Below are positions 37,634 through 47,969 of a DNA stretch of 64,000 nt, one piece after another; the first letter of the stretch is position 1, and every line of letters starts with the position of its first letter. Origin of the DNA: Shewanella litoralis (GTDB lineage Bacteria; Pseudomonadota; Gammaproteobacteria; Enterobacterales; Shewanellaceae); assembly GCF_009828585.1 (NCBI RefSeq), contig NZ_WSRZ01000018.1, positions 50,641-114,640 of the forward strand. Reading direction: 5' to 3'. Position numbers and translations under genes: made by a program. The notes under the pieces were generated by a model. The model was not told the DNA's origin, made no database searches, and saw only the letters and a list, made by a program, of their open reading frames with translations.

Positions 37634-37667
37634 AAAAAAGGCGTTGAATTAAATCAACGCCTTTTTT
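37634..37667. terminator. Bidirectional rho-independent terminator
   Basis: A 14-bp stem AAAAAAGGCGTTGA with its complement and a six-base loop. A and T runs on both sides suit the two convergent genes. Confidence 0.92.
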
Positions 37668-37726
37668 TGATGATTACAAAGATAAATTAACCTGAGCTCG
37701 GGTTAAATTAAATCAGCAATATAGGG

Positions 37727-38671
37727 TTATGGCTTAAATGTAGCTACAATATCAATTCGATTACTTATGTCTAGATTAATGTGGCCGTTGTTACTGATGT
37801 CGACAAAATCAAAAGCCGGTAAGTCAGCGTCTGCCACATCACCTTTATTGACAGCATCAGGATTACGCTTGAGTGAGACAAAATCAAATTGTTCACGGTC
37901 AACACCTTGAGACGGCGCAGTATTTTGCATCGCAGTAAAGATGGTTTCAATACGACCGGGTGATTGTTTATCCCAAAGTTTTAGCATGTTTTTAATTTCG
38001 CCGCGCTTTAGGTTTTCTTGTGAGCCACACAAGTTACACGGAATAATCGGGAATTCTTTAAGCTCTGAATAAGCTTCAATGTCTTTTTCACGGCAATATG
38101 CCAATGGACGGATCACCATGTTAGCGCCGTCATCAGACAATAACTTAGGTGGCATCGCTTTTTGTTTACCGCCATAAAACATATTCAAAAACATTGTTTC
38201 GATAATATCATCACGGTGATGGCCTAAAGCAATCTTCGTTGCGCCGATATGTTGGGCAAATCCATATAAGGTGCCACGACGTAAACGAGAGCACAACGCA
38301 CAAGTGGTTTTACCTTCAGGCACTTTTTCTTTCACGATAGAATAAGTGTCTTTTTCAAGGATGTGGTACGGCACGCCAATTTTGTCTAGGTATGCTGGCA
38401 GGATATGCTCAGGAAAACCAGGTTGTTTTTGGTCTAGGTTAACGGCAACAATTTCGAACTTGATGGGGGCACGTTGTTGAAGATTTAATAAAATATCTAG
38501 CATGGTGTAGCTGTCTTTACCGCCAGACAAACAACACATCACACGATCACCATCTTCGATCATATTGTAATCTGCAATCGCAGAGCCGACTTCACGGCGT
38601 AAACGTTTTTGCAGTTTATTCATACGAGTAATATTTTTTTTTGCGATTGTATCGACTTCAACTTCAGACAT
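37727..38671 (-). CDS. ttcA: tRNA 2-thiocytidine biosynthesis protein TtcA
   Basis: A 314-residue PP-loop ATPase that thiolates C32 of some tRNAs. [16 protein letters not shown] is the ATP site; [12 protein letters not shown] and [10 protein letters not shown] hold the Cys pairs that bind the Fe-S cluster. The ATG at 38671 (MSEVEVD) is preferred over the TTG at 38692, because it gives the family N-terminus. The C-terminal tail contains a long acidic insert ([14 protein letters not shown]) of the kind seen in Shewanella. Confidence 0.94.
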   Translation of the reverse strand: MSEVEVDTIAKKNITRMNKLQKRLRREVGSAIADYNMIEDGDRVMCCLSGGKDSYTMLDILLNLQQRAPIKFEIVAVNLDQKQPGFPEHILPAYLDKIGVPYHILEKDTYSIVKEKVPEGKTTCALCSRLRRGTLYGFAQHIGATKIALGHHRDDIIETMFLNMFYGGKQKAMPPKLLSDDGANMVIRPLAYCREKDIEAYSELKEFPIIPCNLCGSQENLKRGEIKNMLKLWDKQSPGRIETIFTAMQNTAPSQGVDREQFDFVSLKRNPDAVNKGDVADADLPAFDFVDISNNGHINLDISNRIDIVATFKP

Positions 38672-38760
38672 AAAAATGCGCCCAGTAACCAAGTGTTTCA
38701 GGGCGCGTATTATTCCAGTAATCGAGGGCAGGGTAAAGGTTTTCGCTTACTCTTAATCGA

Positions 38761-39690
38761 CTAATCTTCTAAAGGTGATTTATACCCGTCTGGTTTAATC
38801 GCTAATAAGTCACAATTAATGCTATCGATAACATGTTCAGCCGTATTACCGATCAGTGCCGCAGAAAAACCAGTACGGCCAACGGTGCCGAGCACAACTA
38901 ATTCAGCATCTAATTTAGCAGCAAGCTCAGGAATAACATCTTCTGGTAGCCCTTCTTCAACATGACAATTTTCGAGCGGAATATTGTAAGCTTGCGCAAG
39001 GTATTGTACGCGTTGTTCGTGCTGCATTCTCACGGTGTTGTTATAAATGTTAGCGTCAAAGTCTGGTAATTCAATGGCCAAATTAACTGGCGTACCTGGG
39101 TAGCCGTTAACAAGATGAACACTGGCAGAGAATTTTTTAGCCAAATCAAGTGCATGATTAATAATTTTGCCATTAAGATTTTGATGATCATCATCTTCAG
39201 AAACCACATTAACAGCACAAACAATTTTACCTTGAACTGGCCAATCATGTTCTTTTACCATCAACACAGGGACCGGAGATTTACGCATTAAATGCCAATC
39301 TGTTGGAGTAAATATCACCGCTTTGAGCTTATCATGTTGATGTGTACTTTTAACGATAAGGTCATAATCGCCTTTCATGGCAAAATTAATCACGCTTTCA
39401 AACGGGCGGTTATGCCAAACGACTTCAGTATTAATGGTGAGTTTTTTACTGCTAAAGCCACTAATTGCGTTTTCTAACCAGGCTACACGTTGGTCAATCA
39501 CGCCCTGGCGCATTGCTTCACGTTCTTGGCTAGACAATATAGAGGTCATTTCGTATGAGAAATCAAAGATAGATAAAAATGCAGTGATGACAGCATCACT
39601 TTTACTCGCAAGTTCGACTGCACGAGCTAATGCTGGTTGATGATCTGTTGTAGGGTTAATCACCACTAAAATCTTTTTATAATCCTTCAT
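38761..39690 (-). CDS. uspE: Universal stress protein UspE (tandem Usp domains)
   Basis: A 309-residue protein with two Usp domains, at about 1-150 (KKILVVINPTTDH) and 160-305 (KIVCAVNVVSE, with LVVLGTVGRTGFSAALIGNT as the nucleotide loop). It helps survival under stress. TTGGAGG before the ATG is a strong site. Its position next to fnr is conserved in enteric and Shewanella-like genomes, which supports the name. Confidence 0.92.
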   Translation of the reverse strand: MKDYKKILVVINPTTDHQPALARAVELASKSDAVITAFLSIFDFSYEMTSILSSQEREAMRQGVIDQRVAWLENAISGFSSKKLTINTEVVWHNRPFESVINFAMKGDYDLIVKSTHQHDKLKAVIFTPTDWHLMRKSPVPVLMVKEHDWPVQGKIVCAVNVVSEDDDHQNLNGKIINHALDLAKKFSASVHLVNGYPGTPVNLAIELPDFDANIYNNTVRMQHEQRVQYLAQAYNIPLENCHVEEGLPEDVIPELAAKLDAELVVLGTVGRTGFSAALIGNTAEHVIDSINCDLLAIKPDGYKSPLED

Positions 39691-39789
39691 AAAACCTCCA
39701 AAGCTGTTGAATTTTGTTTTTATATTAACTGCTTATAGTATTACCGTTTACTAATAAATAAACCTTGAGGTAGATCATACTAATTAACT

Positions 39790-40548
39790 TTAAGTCGCCA
39801 GGCGTGAATTACCTGCCAGTTTTGCAAGTGCTTCATGGTTCACAATACTGATGTATTTACCATTGACTTCAATTAACCCAGCCTTTTGAAAACGGCCCAA
39901 TAAACGACTAATGGTTTCAACCGTCAGGCCAAGGTAATTACCGATGTCGCCGCGAGTCATGGTTAATCTAAATTCTTTAGAGGAAAAGCCACGGCTACCA
40001 AAACGTTTTGCTAAATTATTAATAAACGCCGCTAAGCGTTCTTCGGCATTTTTCTTCGACAATAATAAAATCATTTCCTGATCGGTCATAATTTCACTAC
40101 TCATTAAACGCATAATTTGTTGGCGAAGTTTGGGCATAGTGCCAGAGAGGGTGTCGAGGGTGTCGTAAGGTATTTCGCACACCATTGAGGTTTCTAATGC
40201 CTGCGCAAAACTTTGATGTTGCTGTGCATGTATACCATCAAAACCAATCACATCTCCCGCAAGATGAAAGCCGGTAATTTGTTCATCGCCTTGTTCGGTG
40301 ATGGTGTAGCTTTTAATTGTGCCTGAGCGAATAGCATACAGAGACTTGAGTCCGTCACCAGACTTGAAAATAAGGTCACCTTTTTGAATAGGCTTCTTAC
40401 GTTCAATAATATTATCGAGTTTGTCTAATTCATCATTATTGAGAGTAAAAGGGATGCATAATGCTTCCATACTGCAGTCATGGCAATGAATTGCACATCC
40501 GCTAGTTGACGGTCGACGAGCTTTGATTAGTTCTGAAGTCATACCCAT
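39790..40548 (-). CDS. fnr: Fnr/EtrA oxygen-sensing transcriptional regulator
   Basis: A 252-residue CRP/FNR regulator (EtrA in Shewanella). The N-terminal cysteines C18-x3-C22-x2-C25-x5-C31 and one more in SMVCEIPYD (about 122) are set for an oxygen-labile 4Fe-4S cluster. cNMP-like fold follows, then the helix-turn-helix [20 protein letters not shown] with E-SR reading TTGAT half-sites. ATG at 40548 or two codons later is the start. It controls anaerobic genes; a perfect FNR box is found upstream of the oxidase operon. Confidence 0.94.
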   Translation of the reverse strand: MGMTSELIKARRPSTSGCAIHCHDCSMEALCIPFTLNNDELDKLDNIIERKKPIQKGDLIFKSGDGLKSLYAIRSGTIKSYTITEQGDEQITGFHLAGDVIGFDGIHAQQHQSFAQALETSMVCEIPYDTLDTLSGTMPKLRQQIMRLMSSEIMTDQEMILLLSKKNAEERLAAFINNLAKRFGSRGFSSKEFRLTMTRGDIGNYLGLTVETISRLLGRFQKAGLIEVNGKYISIVNHEALAKLAGNSRLAT

Positions 40549-40597
40549 TCTCAGTTTGTATAAACTTTACTATGTTAAACCAAATTAACGTTACTAA

Positions 40598-41287
40598 CTA
40601 GTTTAGCTGATTAAAAGCAATGTAGAGTGTTTGTAAACCAAACAACACCAGTAACAAACCACTCAGCAATCTTACTGCACGCTTTTGTACCCATTGCGCT
40701 AAGGTTTTTGCTGCCATTCCGGCAGCAAATAATGCCGGCAATGTCCCTAAACCAAACGCCAACATAATCAGGCCGCCTTGCAACGCACTGCCAGAAGCCA
40801 CTGACCAGGTGAGTGTGCTATAAACTAATCCACACGGTAACCAGCCCCACACCATTCCAGCGAATAATGCCTGATGTGGATGTTGAATCGGCAAAACTTT
40901 ACGGGTTAATGGTTGTAAATAACGCCATAAAACCTTGCCCACTTTCTCAATATGTACAATGCCAAACCAAATTTGTGCAATGTATAAACCGGTTAATATC
41001 ATCATCACGCCGGCAAAAATACGTAAACACAACAGATAGATATCGGCATCAAATAGTTGGCCTAATGCCGATGCACTGCCACCGACTAAAGCGCCCGCAA
41101 GGGTGTAACTGCTGATCCGCCCAAGGTTATAACTTAATAAAAATCGTAACTGGTTAGCTAATTTACTTTGGCCGTTGTTAGGGATATTGGCAGAAAAAGC
41201 GCCAATTAAACCACCGCACATACCAAAACAGTGAGCTGCGCCCATTAACCCCACAATAAACGCACCACCAACATTATATTCAATCAC
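40598..41287 (-). CDS. Sulfite exporter TauE/SafE-like membrane protein of the cco cluster
   Basis: A 229-residue membrane protein with about six hydrophobic segments; GLMGAAHCFGMCGGLIGAF at the N-terminus and GMVWGWLPCGLVYSTL in the second half hold paired Cys residues. Such proteins follow ccoS in many proteobacteria and are thought to aid heme-copper oxidase assembly, perhaps by copper or thiol transport. The name TauE reflects fold only. It is separated from ccoS by five bases. Confidence 0.8.
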   Translation of the reverse strand: MIEYNVGGAFIVGLMGAAHCFGMCGGLIGAFSANIPNNGQSKLANQLRFLLSYNLGRISSYTLAGALVGGSASALGQLFDADIYLLCLRIFAGVMMILTGLYIAQIWFGIVHIEKVGKVLWRYLQPLTRKVLPIQHPHQALFAGMVWGWLPCGLVYSTLTWSVASGSALQGGLIMLAFGLGTLPALFAAGMAAKTLAQWVQKRAVRLLSGLLLVLFGLQTLYIAFNQLN

Positions 41288-41292
41288 GCTGT

Positions 41293-41478
41293 TTACTCTG
41301 GTTTGTTGGCTAAATCGTCAGTGTGTTGTGGTTTTTTTGTTTCATCGTCAAATAATATCGACACACTTTGTCTGTCTAAATCATCAAACTGTTCTGACTT
41401 AACCGCCCAGAAGAAAATGGCTACTGCAATTAGTACAAACAACATCGCAATGGGGATTAGTACGTAGATGATACTCAT
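41293..41478 (-). CDS. ccoS: cbb3 oxidase assembly protein CcoS
   Basis: A 61-residue protein with one membrane segment (about 4-27) and the FFWAVKSEQFDDLDRQSVSIL motif characteristic of CcoS. It is needed for heme and copper insertion into the cbb3 oxidase. It overlaps ccoI by four bases (ATGA). The remaining tail is acidic. Confidence 0.92.
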   Translation of the reverse strand: MSIIYVLIPIAMLFVLIAVAIFFWAVKSEQFDDLDRQSVSILFDDETKKPQHTDDLANKPE

Positions 41479-43874
41479 AGTTTTATCCTAAGAAGCCGTA
41501 AACTGTTACTCACCACAATCAGTGAGCTAACAGACATACCAATAGCAGCAATATAAGGCGCGACGTGCCCAGTCACTGCCAATGGCAAAATAATCACGTT
41601 ATAAGCAAAAGCCCATAATAAATTTTGATGAATGATGCGTTGCGCTTGTTTAGCTACAATAATCGCATCATTAAAGCGAGACAAGTGATCTCCTAGCAAA
41701 ATGAGATCCGCACTGTTTTTAGCAATAGCGCTGCCACTGCCCATGGCAACCGACAAATTTGCACCCGCCAATACAGGGGCATCATTTATCCCGTCGCCAA
41801 ACATGGCTACTTTTTTAGTCTGTTGTAATTGGTTAATAAATTGCAGCTTACCTTGAGGTGACAAACCTGCGTGTACATCTGTGATCCCCAGCTTTTGCGC
41901 CAGGTACTCAACATGGCCAGAACTGTCGCCACTGGCAATACTTAACCCGATTTTAGATTGAGAGAGTTGATTAACCGTTTGCAAACTGTCGCTGCGTAAT
42001 TGGTCTAGCATCTCGATTTGTGCGACGAGTTGATTGTTTATCGACAAAAAAATCAGTTGTGAGTGTTGAATATGTCGGCTTTGTTGCAATGTTTGAGTTT
42101 GTGGCAATACAAACGCAAGTTTACCAATTTTAACCGATTGATTATCAACAGTTGCCGTGATCCCAAGCCCGACATGATGTTCAACATCAGTCACCTGCCA
42201 AGTGTTATCAAAATAAGGTTTAAAAGCATGGGCAATAGGATGCAATGAACCTTGCTCCATTGCTGCAGCAATAGCCAATACTTGCGCCTGTGAATAGTTA
42301 TGTTCGGCGTTAACTTCACCAATCGATAATTGCCCACAGGTTAGGGTACCGGTTTTATCAAACACCACATGGTTAATTTGCGTGAGTTTTTCAAATACTC
42401 CTGCTTTGCGGGTAATGATACCTAATTTAGTAAAAATAGCCGTAGCGCAAGTGACTGCCGTGGGCGTTGCAAGGGCGAGGGCGCAAGGACACGTTGCCAC
42501 AAGTACCGATAAGGTGACCCAAAATGCATCGTTTGGTGAAATAAACGACCATACAATATAGGTAATAAGTGCAATAGATAAAATAGTTGCTGAAAAGTAC
42601 CTTGCCAGTCTGTCGGCAACTAACGCAATAGCGGGTTTATTATTTGATGCCATCTCTTGTAAACGAATAATTTCGGCCACTAATTGATCTTGACCTAATG
42701 CATTGACTTTGACGTGTATTGGTTGTTCAACATTAATGGTGCCCGCATAAACAATATCATCTAACTGTTTGATGATGGGCATTTGTTCACCGGTGAGCAT
42801 GGCTTCATTAACACTTGATTTACCCGACACAACAACAGCATCGGCAGCAATAACCTCACCAGGTTTGACTAAAATAATATCGTTAATGCGTAACTGTTTT
42901 GCGGCTATTTCTGTGGTTTGTCCGTCTTTAATCAGATGGGCCGTTAACGGGATTAGCTTATGTAAATTACTTGAACTGACCGAAGCACGTTGTCTAGCGG
43001 TTTGCTCAAAATAGCGCCCGAGTAGCAAGAAAAAGGTAAACATTGAAACCGATTCAAAATACACCTCTCCATTGCCCTGGATAGTTGCAACACAACTGGC
43101 AATAAACGCGCCAGCGATGGCAATCGAGACCGACACATCCATATTGAGCTTGCCACTTAACAAGCTTCGCAGCGCACTAAAATAAAAAGGTTGTGCCGAG
43201 TACAACACCACAGGCGCCGCAAAAATTAAACTAACCCAGCGGAAGTAATCTCTAAACTCGACATCTAAATCGGTAAAGTAACCCGTGTACAAGGCCAGGG
43301 CAAACATCATGACTTGCATAGTTGCAAAGCCTGCTAAACCAAGTCTAAGTAAAAACTTGCGGCTGTCAGCTTTAGATTGTTTTTCTTGTTCGTCGACTTG
43401 ATAAGGTGCGGCTTGATAACCTATTTGACTAATAAGCTGTAATATTTCACTTAACTTAATGGCATTGTTATCCCAACTCACCATCGCCCGTTGTGTGGTT
43501 GAATTAACCAGCACGTTAGTGACACCATTAACCGGTTTTAGTTTGTGTTCAATCAACCAGGCACAAGCTGCGCACGTTATCCCGTCGATTGATAATGAGG
43601 TTGAATCTATCTCACCTTGTTTATGAACAAAATCTTGTTGTACTTCAGGTAAGTCATAGGCGCTATATTGAGATAACTGCTCTGGTATTAATGCGGTTTG
43701 GCGGTTACCCGGTTCACTGCGAAACTGATAATAACTGGTTAAACCCGCATCAATAATGGCTTGCGACACCGCCTGACACCCCGGGCAACACATAGGTTGT
43801 GCTTGCCCATTAATGACGGTCGTAAATTGATCACCAGTGAGTACGGGTTCATTACAATGAAAACAAGATGTCAT
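41475..43874 (-). CDS. ccoI: Copper-transporting P1B-type ATPase CcoI (FixI)
   Basis: A 799-residue P-type ATPase that supplies copper for the cbb3 oxidase. N-terminal Cys-rich segment (CFHCNEPV), HMA domain with ITCAACAWLI, about eight membrane spans with CPC (VATCPCALAL), DKTGTLTCG phosphorylation site, SLHPIAHA, and GDGINDAPVL hinge. These identify the FixI type. It is four bases from ccoH and overlaps ccoS. Confidence 0.95.
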   Translation of the reverse strand: MTSCFHCNEPVLTGDQFTTVINGQAQPMCCPGCQAVSQAIIDAGLTSYYQFRSEPGNRQTALIPEQLSQYSAYDLPEVQQDFVHKQGEIDSTSLSIDGITCAACAWLIEHKLKPVNGVTNVLVNSTTQRAMVSWDNNAIKLSEILQLISQIGYQAAPYQVDEQEKQSKADSRKFLLRLGLAGFATMQVMMFALALYTGYFTDLDVEFRDYFRWVSLIFAAPVVLYSAQPFYFSALRSLLSGKLNMDVSVSIAIAGAFIASCVATIQGNGEVYFESVSMFTFFLLLGRYFEQTARQRASVSSSNLHKLIPLTAHLIKDGQTTEIAAKQLRINDIILVKPGEVIAADAVVVSGKSSVNEAMLTGEQMPIIKQLDDIVYAGTINVEQPIHVKVNALGQDQLVAEIIRLQEMASNNKPAIALVADRLARYFSATILSIALITYIVWSFISPNDAFWVTLSVLVATCPCALALATPTAVTCATAIFTKLGIITRKAGVFEKLTQINHVVFDKTGTLTCGQLSIGEVNAEHNYSQAQVLAIAAAMEQGSLHPIAHAFKPYFDNTWQVTDVEHHVGLGITATVDNQSVKIGKLAFVLPQTQTLQQSRHIQHSQLIFLSINNQLVAQIEMLDQLRSDSLQTVNQLSQSKIGLSIASGDSSGHVEYLAQKLGITDVHAGLSPQGKLQFINQLQQTKKVAMFGDGINDAPVLAGANLSVAMGSGSAIAKNSADLILLGDHLSRFNDAIIVAKQAQRIIHQNLLWAFAYNVIILPLAVTGHVAPYIAAIGMSVSSLIVVSNSLRLLRIKL

Positions 43875-43877
43875 AAA

Positions 43878-44357
43878 TTAATTAAGCCAATATTCAACGT
43901 TATCTTTAATATCGATACGTTGCTGAATTCGCCATTTACCATCAAAGCCTTCAAGTCGCACTTCCCACGGACCGCTAATTGCCGCAGATAACGGAATACG
44001 ATAGACATAATTGGCATCAGCAGTGGCTTGAAGACTAAAATCATTGTCTTCAATGGTTGGGTGATAAAATTGAACATTTAACGCGGCGCGATATTCAGGT
44101 CCACCTTGTTGGCTAATCAATAACTCTTGGTCTGACACTTTAACTAAAAATTTCATGCCTATTTGCTGCGCATACTTTATCTTGCGCAAGTCCATATTAA
44201 TGCCTTTACCTTCTTTGTAATATTCTTCAGCAACTAATGAGTCAGAATTATCGAGGGCAATTTTTAATGTGGTTAAGCTGGCAATAACGGCACACATTGG
44301 TAAAACGATTAAAAACCAAGGCCAAAATTGTTTATACCAAGGGAGTTGTTTTGACAT
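43878..44357 (-). CDS. ccoH: FixH/CcoH family assembly protein
   Basis: A 159-residue protein with one N-terminal membrane segment (about 10-32) and a periplasmic domain. FixH proteins have this size and lie before ccoI, where they stabilise assembling oxidase. The YxEG pattern EEYYKEGKGIN after the anchor is typical. It is the first gene after the terminator closing ccoNOQP, so it may have its own promoter. Confidence 0.87.
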   Translation of the reverse strand: MSKQLPWYKQFWPWFLIVLPMCAVIASLTTLKIALDNSDSLVAEEYYKEGKGINMDLRKIKYAQQIGMKFLVKVSDQELLISQQGGPEYRAALNVQFYHPTIEDNDFSLQATADANYVYRIPLSAAISGPWEVRLEGFDGKWRIQQRIDIKDNVEYWLN

Positions 44358-44425
44358 GATACATCCTAAAAATACTGTAAAAATTTACCGCACTATTTTA
44401 ACGCGTAACAGCTTAATAATCACTT

Positions 44426-44455
44426 AAAAAAAAGGCCTCGATTAACTCGAGGCCT
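44426..44455 (-). terminator. Rho-independent terminator of ccoNOQP
   Basis: On the minus strand AGGCCTCGA with its complement, a five-base loop and eight T. It separates the structural oxidase genes from the assembly genes. Confidence 0.92.
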
Positions 44456-44473
44456 GATATTAGTTAATGATAA

Positions 44474-45448
44474 CTATTTGTTTGATAAGCTATATACATA
44501 AGCAGCAATAACGTGGACTTTCTCTTCACCGAGAATGTCTTTCCACGCTGGCATTACACCTGCACGGCCATTGATAATAGACTCTTCAATCGTGCCACGG
44601 CTACCACCATATAACCAAACATTGTCTGTTAGGTTAGGGGCACCCATGAACTTGTTACCTTTGGCGTCCATACCATGGCAGGCAAAACAGCCTTTCATGA
44701 ACGAACCTTGGCCTTGAGCAGCTAATGCTTCATCGTGCTCACCACCAGACAGTTTGATCACGTATTCAGCTAGACCTTTAATCTCGCTGTCTTCGATAGG
44801 TAAACCACCTTTAGGCGGCATCATACCGTTACGACCATTCATTAGCGTGGTTTTAATTGTGGCTAAATCACCACCGTATAACCAATCGCTATCTGTGAGG
44901 TTAGGGAAGCCTTTACCACCACGCGCATCCGAACCATGACATTGAGCGCAGTTTTGTAAAAACAAACGGCCACCCACTTTCAATGCTTCTTCATCTTTAA
45001 CTAACTCTTCTAACGGAGTAGCTAAATACGCAGCAAAGATAGGACCATATTTTTCATCAGCATGAGCCACTTCGCGGTCATATTGTGATAAACGGTTTTC
45101 TGCTTTTGCGGCTTCAAGTGCTGCTGCTGAATCGGCTTTTAGACCTTGTTCAGTACCAATGCTTTGGTTAGAACTAGTCCAACCAAATAGGCCTTTATAG
45201 TTACCAAGGCCTGGGTATAGAGCTAAATAGATCACACCGAACACGATAGTAAGATAGAACATATAAGCCCACCACTTTGGTAGCGGGTTGTTTAGCTCTT
45301 CAATACCATCAAACTCGTGGCCCATTGATTTACCTTCTTCAACACCGGTGTAATTATTATTCACCAATTTAAGAAGGATAAAACAACCAACAATGACCAC
45401 AATCGTCAGTACAGAAATCCAAATGCTCCAGAAGTTACTCATAATCAT
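44474..45448 (-). CDS. ccoP: cbb3 cytochrome c oxidase subunit III (diheme CcoP)
   Basis: A 324-residue membrane-anchored diheme cytochrome c. One to two membrane segments are at the start (about 10-30, 60-82), then two heme sites, NCAQCHGSDARGG and GCFACHGMDAKGN, each with a distal Met. It passes electrons from soluble cytochromes to CcoN. The start overlaps the ccoQ stop by one base (TAATG), which supports the ATG at 45448. Confidence 0.95.
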   Translation of the reverse strand: MIMSNFWSIWISVLTIVVIVGCFILLKLVNNNYTGVEEGKSMGHEFDGIEELNNPLPKWWAYMFYLTIVFGVIYLALYPGLGNYKGLFGWTSSNQSIGTEQGLKADSAAALEAAKAENRLSQYDREVAHADEKYGPIFAAYLATPLEELVKDEEALKVGGRLFLQNCAQCHGSDARGGKGFPNLTDSDWLYGGDLATIKTTLMNGRNGMMPPKGGLPIEDSEIKGLAEYVIKLSGGEHDEALAAQGQGSFMKGCFACHGMDAKGNKFMGAPNLTDNVWLYGGSRGTIEESIINGRAGVMPAWKDILGEEKVHVIAAYVYSLSNK

Positions 45449-45624
45449 TACTTCTGCTCTCCTGAGTCTTTAGACATTTTAGCCAGTTCATCTTCTGAAA
45501 ATACTAAGTTTGCAGCTTCGTCAAATTTTGACTTACTGTGTTTACTGTATGCCCAGTAGAAAATCCCAACAAACGTCACCATTACAATAATGGTTAAAAT
45601 GCCTTGAAAAGTACCGTAATCCAT
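45448..45624 (-). CDS. ccoQ: cbb3 oxidase subunit CcoQ
   Basis: A 58-residue protein starting MDYGTFQGILTIIVMVTFVG, with one membrane segment and the short FYWAYSKHSKSKFDEAAN motif typical of CcoQ. TAGGAGGCAATA precedes the start. It is under 60 codons. It lies between ccoO and ccoP and protects the oxidase from oxygen damage in related bacteria. Confidence 0.93.
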   Translation of the reverse strand: MDYGTFQGILTIIVMVTFVGIFYWAYSKHSKSKFDEAANLVFSEDELAKMSKDSGEQK

Positions 45625-45633
45625 TATTGCCTC

Positions 45634-46260
45634 CTACTTGAGTGCGTGACCCAAAGATTGCAAATACGCGATTAGTGCTTGTAGTTCAGTTTTGCCTTCA
45701 ACCGCTTTTTGAGCGCCAGCAATTTCTTCGTCAGTGTACAAATCATTACCTTTATAACCGCCTTTATGCAGGTTACGTAAGATAGTCATCTTGTCACCGG
45801 TTAATTTGCCGTCAAGCGTGTTTTCAGCTAACCACGGGAAAGCAGGCATGTTCGATTGTGGCACTACGTCACGTGGATTGATTAAATGCACTTCATGCCA
45901 TTTATCACTGTAACGTCCGCCAACACGAGCAAGATCTGGCCCTGTCCGTTTAGAACCCCACTGGAAAGGGTGGTCCCAAACCGATTCACCGGCAACAGAG
46001 TAGTGACCGTAACGTTCTGTTTCGGCACGTAAAGGACGGATCATCTGGCTGTGACAGTTATAACAACCTTCACGGACATAAATATCACGACCTTCAATCT
46101 GTAGCGCAGTGTAAGGAATTAAGCCTTCAACCGCTTCTGTGGTGTCTTTTTGAAAAATCAGCGGTGTAATTTGCACCAAACCACCAAAACTAATGGCGAT
46201 AACAGTGAAAATGGCGAGTAAGCCCACATTCTTTTCAATTAATTCATGATTAAATTTCAT
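45634..46260 (-). CDS. ccoO: cbb3 cytochrome c oxidase subunit II (monoheme CcoO)
   Basis: A 208-residue protein with one N-terminal membrane segment and one heme site, [15 protein letters not shown], near residue 65. It links CcoP to CcoN. It is 12 bases from ccoN and nine from ccoQ. Length and order agree with other cbb3 operons. Confidence 0.96.
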   Translation of the reverse strand: MKFNHELIEKNVGLLAIFTVIAISFGGLVQITPLIFQKDTTEAVEGLIPYTALQIEGRDIYVREGCYNCHSQMIRPLRAETERYGHYSVAGESVWDHPFQWGSKRTGPDLARVGGRYSDKWHEVHLINPRDVVPQSNMPAFPWLAENTLDGKLTGDKMTILRNLHKGGYKGNDLYTDEEIAGAQKAVEGKTELQALIAYLQSLGHALK

Positions 46261-46272
46261 CGAATCGGCTCC

Positions 46273-47700
46273 TTAAGCTTCTGCTAACGCTGGTAGTGAA
46301 TCTTTAGGCGCTTTAACAGTGCGAAGCACGTTATAGGCCATGATCAACATACCGGTTAAGAAGAAACAACCACCAAGAAAGCGTACAAAGTAGAATGGGT
46401 ATGAAGCTTCTAAACTCTCAACGAAACTGTACGTTAACGTACCGTCAGAGTTTACTGCACGCCACATAAGACCTTGCATAACACCAGAAATCCACATACT
46501 CACGATATATAACACAGTACCGATAGTCGCTAACCAGAAATGCACGTTAACAAGCGAAGTGCTATACATGCGGCCTTGATTAAACAACACAGGCACTAAA
46601 TGATACAACGAACCAATCGATACCATTGCAACCCAGCCTAGTGCGCCAGAGTGAACGTGACCAACGGTCCAGTCAGTGTAATGAGATAACGCATTAACCG
46701 TTTTAATTGCCATCATAGGGCCTTCAAAGGTAGACATACCATAGAAAGACAATGACACAACGAGGAAACGTAATACGGGGTCTGTACGCAGCTTATGCCA
46801 GGCACCAGACAGGGTCATAATACCGTTAATCATACCGCCCCAAGAAGGTGCAAATAGGATTAATGACATCACCATACCTAAAGACTGAGTCCAGTCAGGA
46901 AGGGCAGTGTAATGTAAATGGTGAGGACCGGCCCAAATGTACAACGCAATCAATGCCCAAAAGTGGACAATCGACAAACGGTAAGAATACACAGGGCGAC
47001 CAGCTTGCTTAGGTACGAAGTAATACATCATCCCTAAGAAACCAGCAGTAAGTAAGAAGCCTACAGCATTATGACCATACCACCACTGAACCATTGCATC
47101 GACAGCGCCAGAGTACAATGAGTAAGACTTAAACAGACTTACAGGTACTGCCATTGAGTTAACAATGTGCAATACAGCAACAGTGATAATAAAGGCACCA
47201 AAGAACCAGTTAGCCACATAAATATGCGACGTAGTTCGTTTAGCGATTGTGCCAAAAAAGACAATTGCATAGCAGACCCAAATAACAGTAATGGCAATAT
47301 CGATTGGCCATTCTAATTCGGCATACTCTTTACCTTGAGTGAAACCCATAGGCAGAGTAATTGCAGCAGCAATAATAACAGCTTGCCAACCCCAGAACGT
47401 AAATGCGGCCAATTTAGGCGCAAATAGACGGATTTGACAAGTACGTTGCACAACATAGTAGGATGTAGCGAAAAGAGCTGATGTTCCGAACGCAAAAATC
47501 ACCGCATTGGTATGTAAAGGTCGTAAACGACTAAACGTTAACCACGGTGTTTCAAAGTTCAGTTGTGGCCAGATTAACTGAGCCGCAATCAATACACCCA
47601 CTGCCATACCAACGATTCCCCACAATACTGTGGTGAGTGCGAATTGGCGGACAATAGTGTAGTTGTAATCAGCGCCTGTAGACTGGGAATGGTTCATCAT
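46273..47700 (-). CDS. ccoN: cbb3 cytochrome c oxidase subunit I CcoN
   Basis: A 475-residue heme-copper oxidase with about 12 membrane spans. Conserved His residues are visible in [33 protein letters not shown], and [17 protein letters not shown]. It reduces oxygen to water at low oxygen and pumps protons. It is the first gene of the ccoNOQP operon; an FNR box lies 210 bases upstream. Confidence 0.97.
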   Translation of the reverse strand: MMNHSQSTGADYNYTIVRQFALTTVLWGIVGMAVGVLIAAQLIWPQLNFETPWLTFSRLRPLHTNAVIFAFGTSALFATSYYVVQRTCQIRLFAPKLAAFTFWGWQAVIIAAAITLPMGFTQGKEYAELEWPIDIAITVIWVCYAIVFFGTIAKRTTSHIYVANWFFGAFIITVAVLHIVNSMAVPVSLFKSYSLYSGAVDAMVQWWYGHNAVGFLLTAGFLGMMYYFVPKQAGRPVYSYRLSIVHFWALIALYIWAGPHHLHYTALPDWTQSLGMVMSLILFAPSWGGMINGIMTLSGAWHKLRTDPVLRFLVVSLSFYGMSTFEGPMMAIKTVNALSHYTDWTVGHVHSGALGWVAMVSIGSLYHLVPVLFNQGRMYSTSLVNVHFWLATIGTVLYIVSMWISGVMQGLMWRAVNSDGTLTYSFVESLEASYPFYFVRFLGGCFFLTGMLIMAYNVLRTVKAPKDSLPALAEA

Positions 47701-47883
47701 AATGCTTCCACGGCTTATTACTTATACTTTTAATATTTAGTAAAGCGAGCTTTACCAGTTAAGTTGACAAATGGTTACAAAACGAGCCGTGAAGGCTATT
47801 TTTACAACTGTTTGTCAAGGTGTTACCTCGTTTTTGTTGTCTCTATCACGAGGCGGTGTAATGATACTTGAGCTGAGTCAAAA

Positions 47884-47923
47884 AAGATACTTCACAACAT
47901 GCATCAAAGTTGATCTAGATCAA
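47884..47923. promoter_or_regulatory. FNR-type operator and predicted ccoN promoter
   Basis: TTGATCTAGATCAA at 47910-47923 is a perfect match to the FNR consensus TTGATNNNNATCAA. On the minus strand TATCTT (47889-47884) would serve as -10, placing the site about 40 bases before the start of transcription, the class II activator position. It also lies 47 bases before the divergent lipoprotein start and could act there too. Confidence 0.75.
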
Positions 47924-47969
47924 GCTCTCAAAGAGAATGTTATCAATTAATGGAAAAAGGCTAATACTC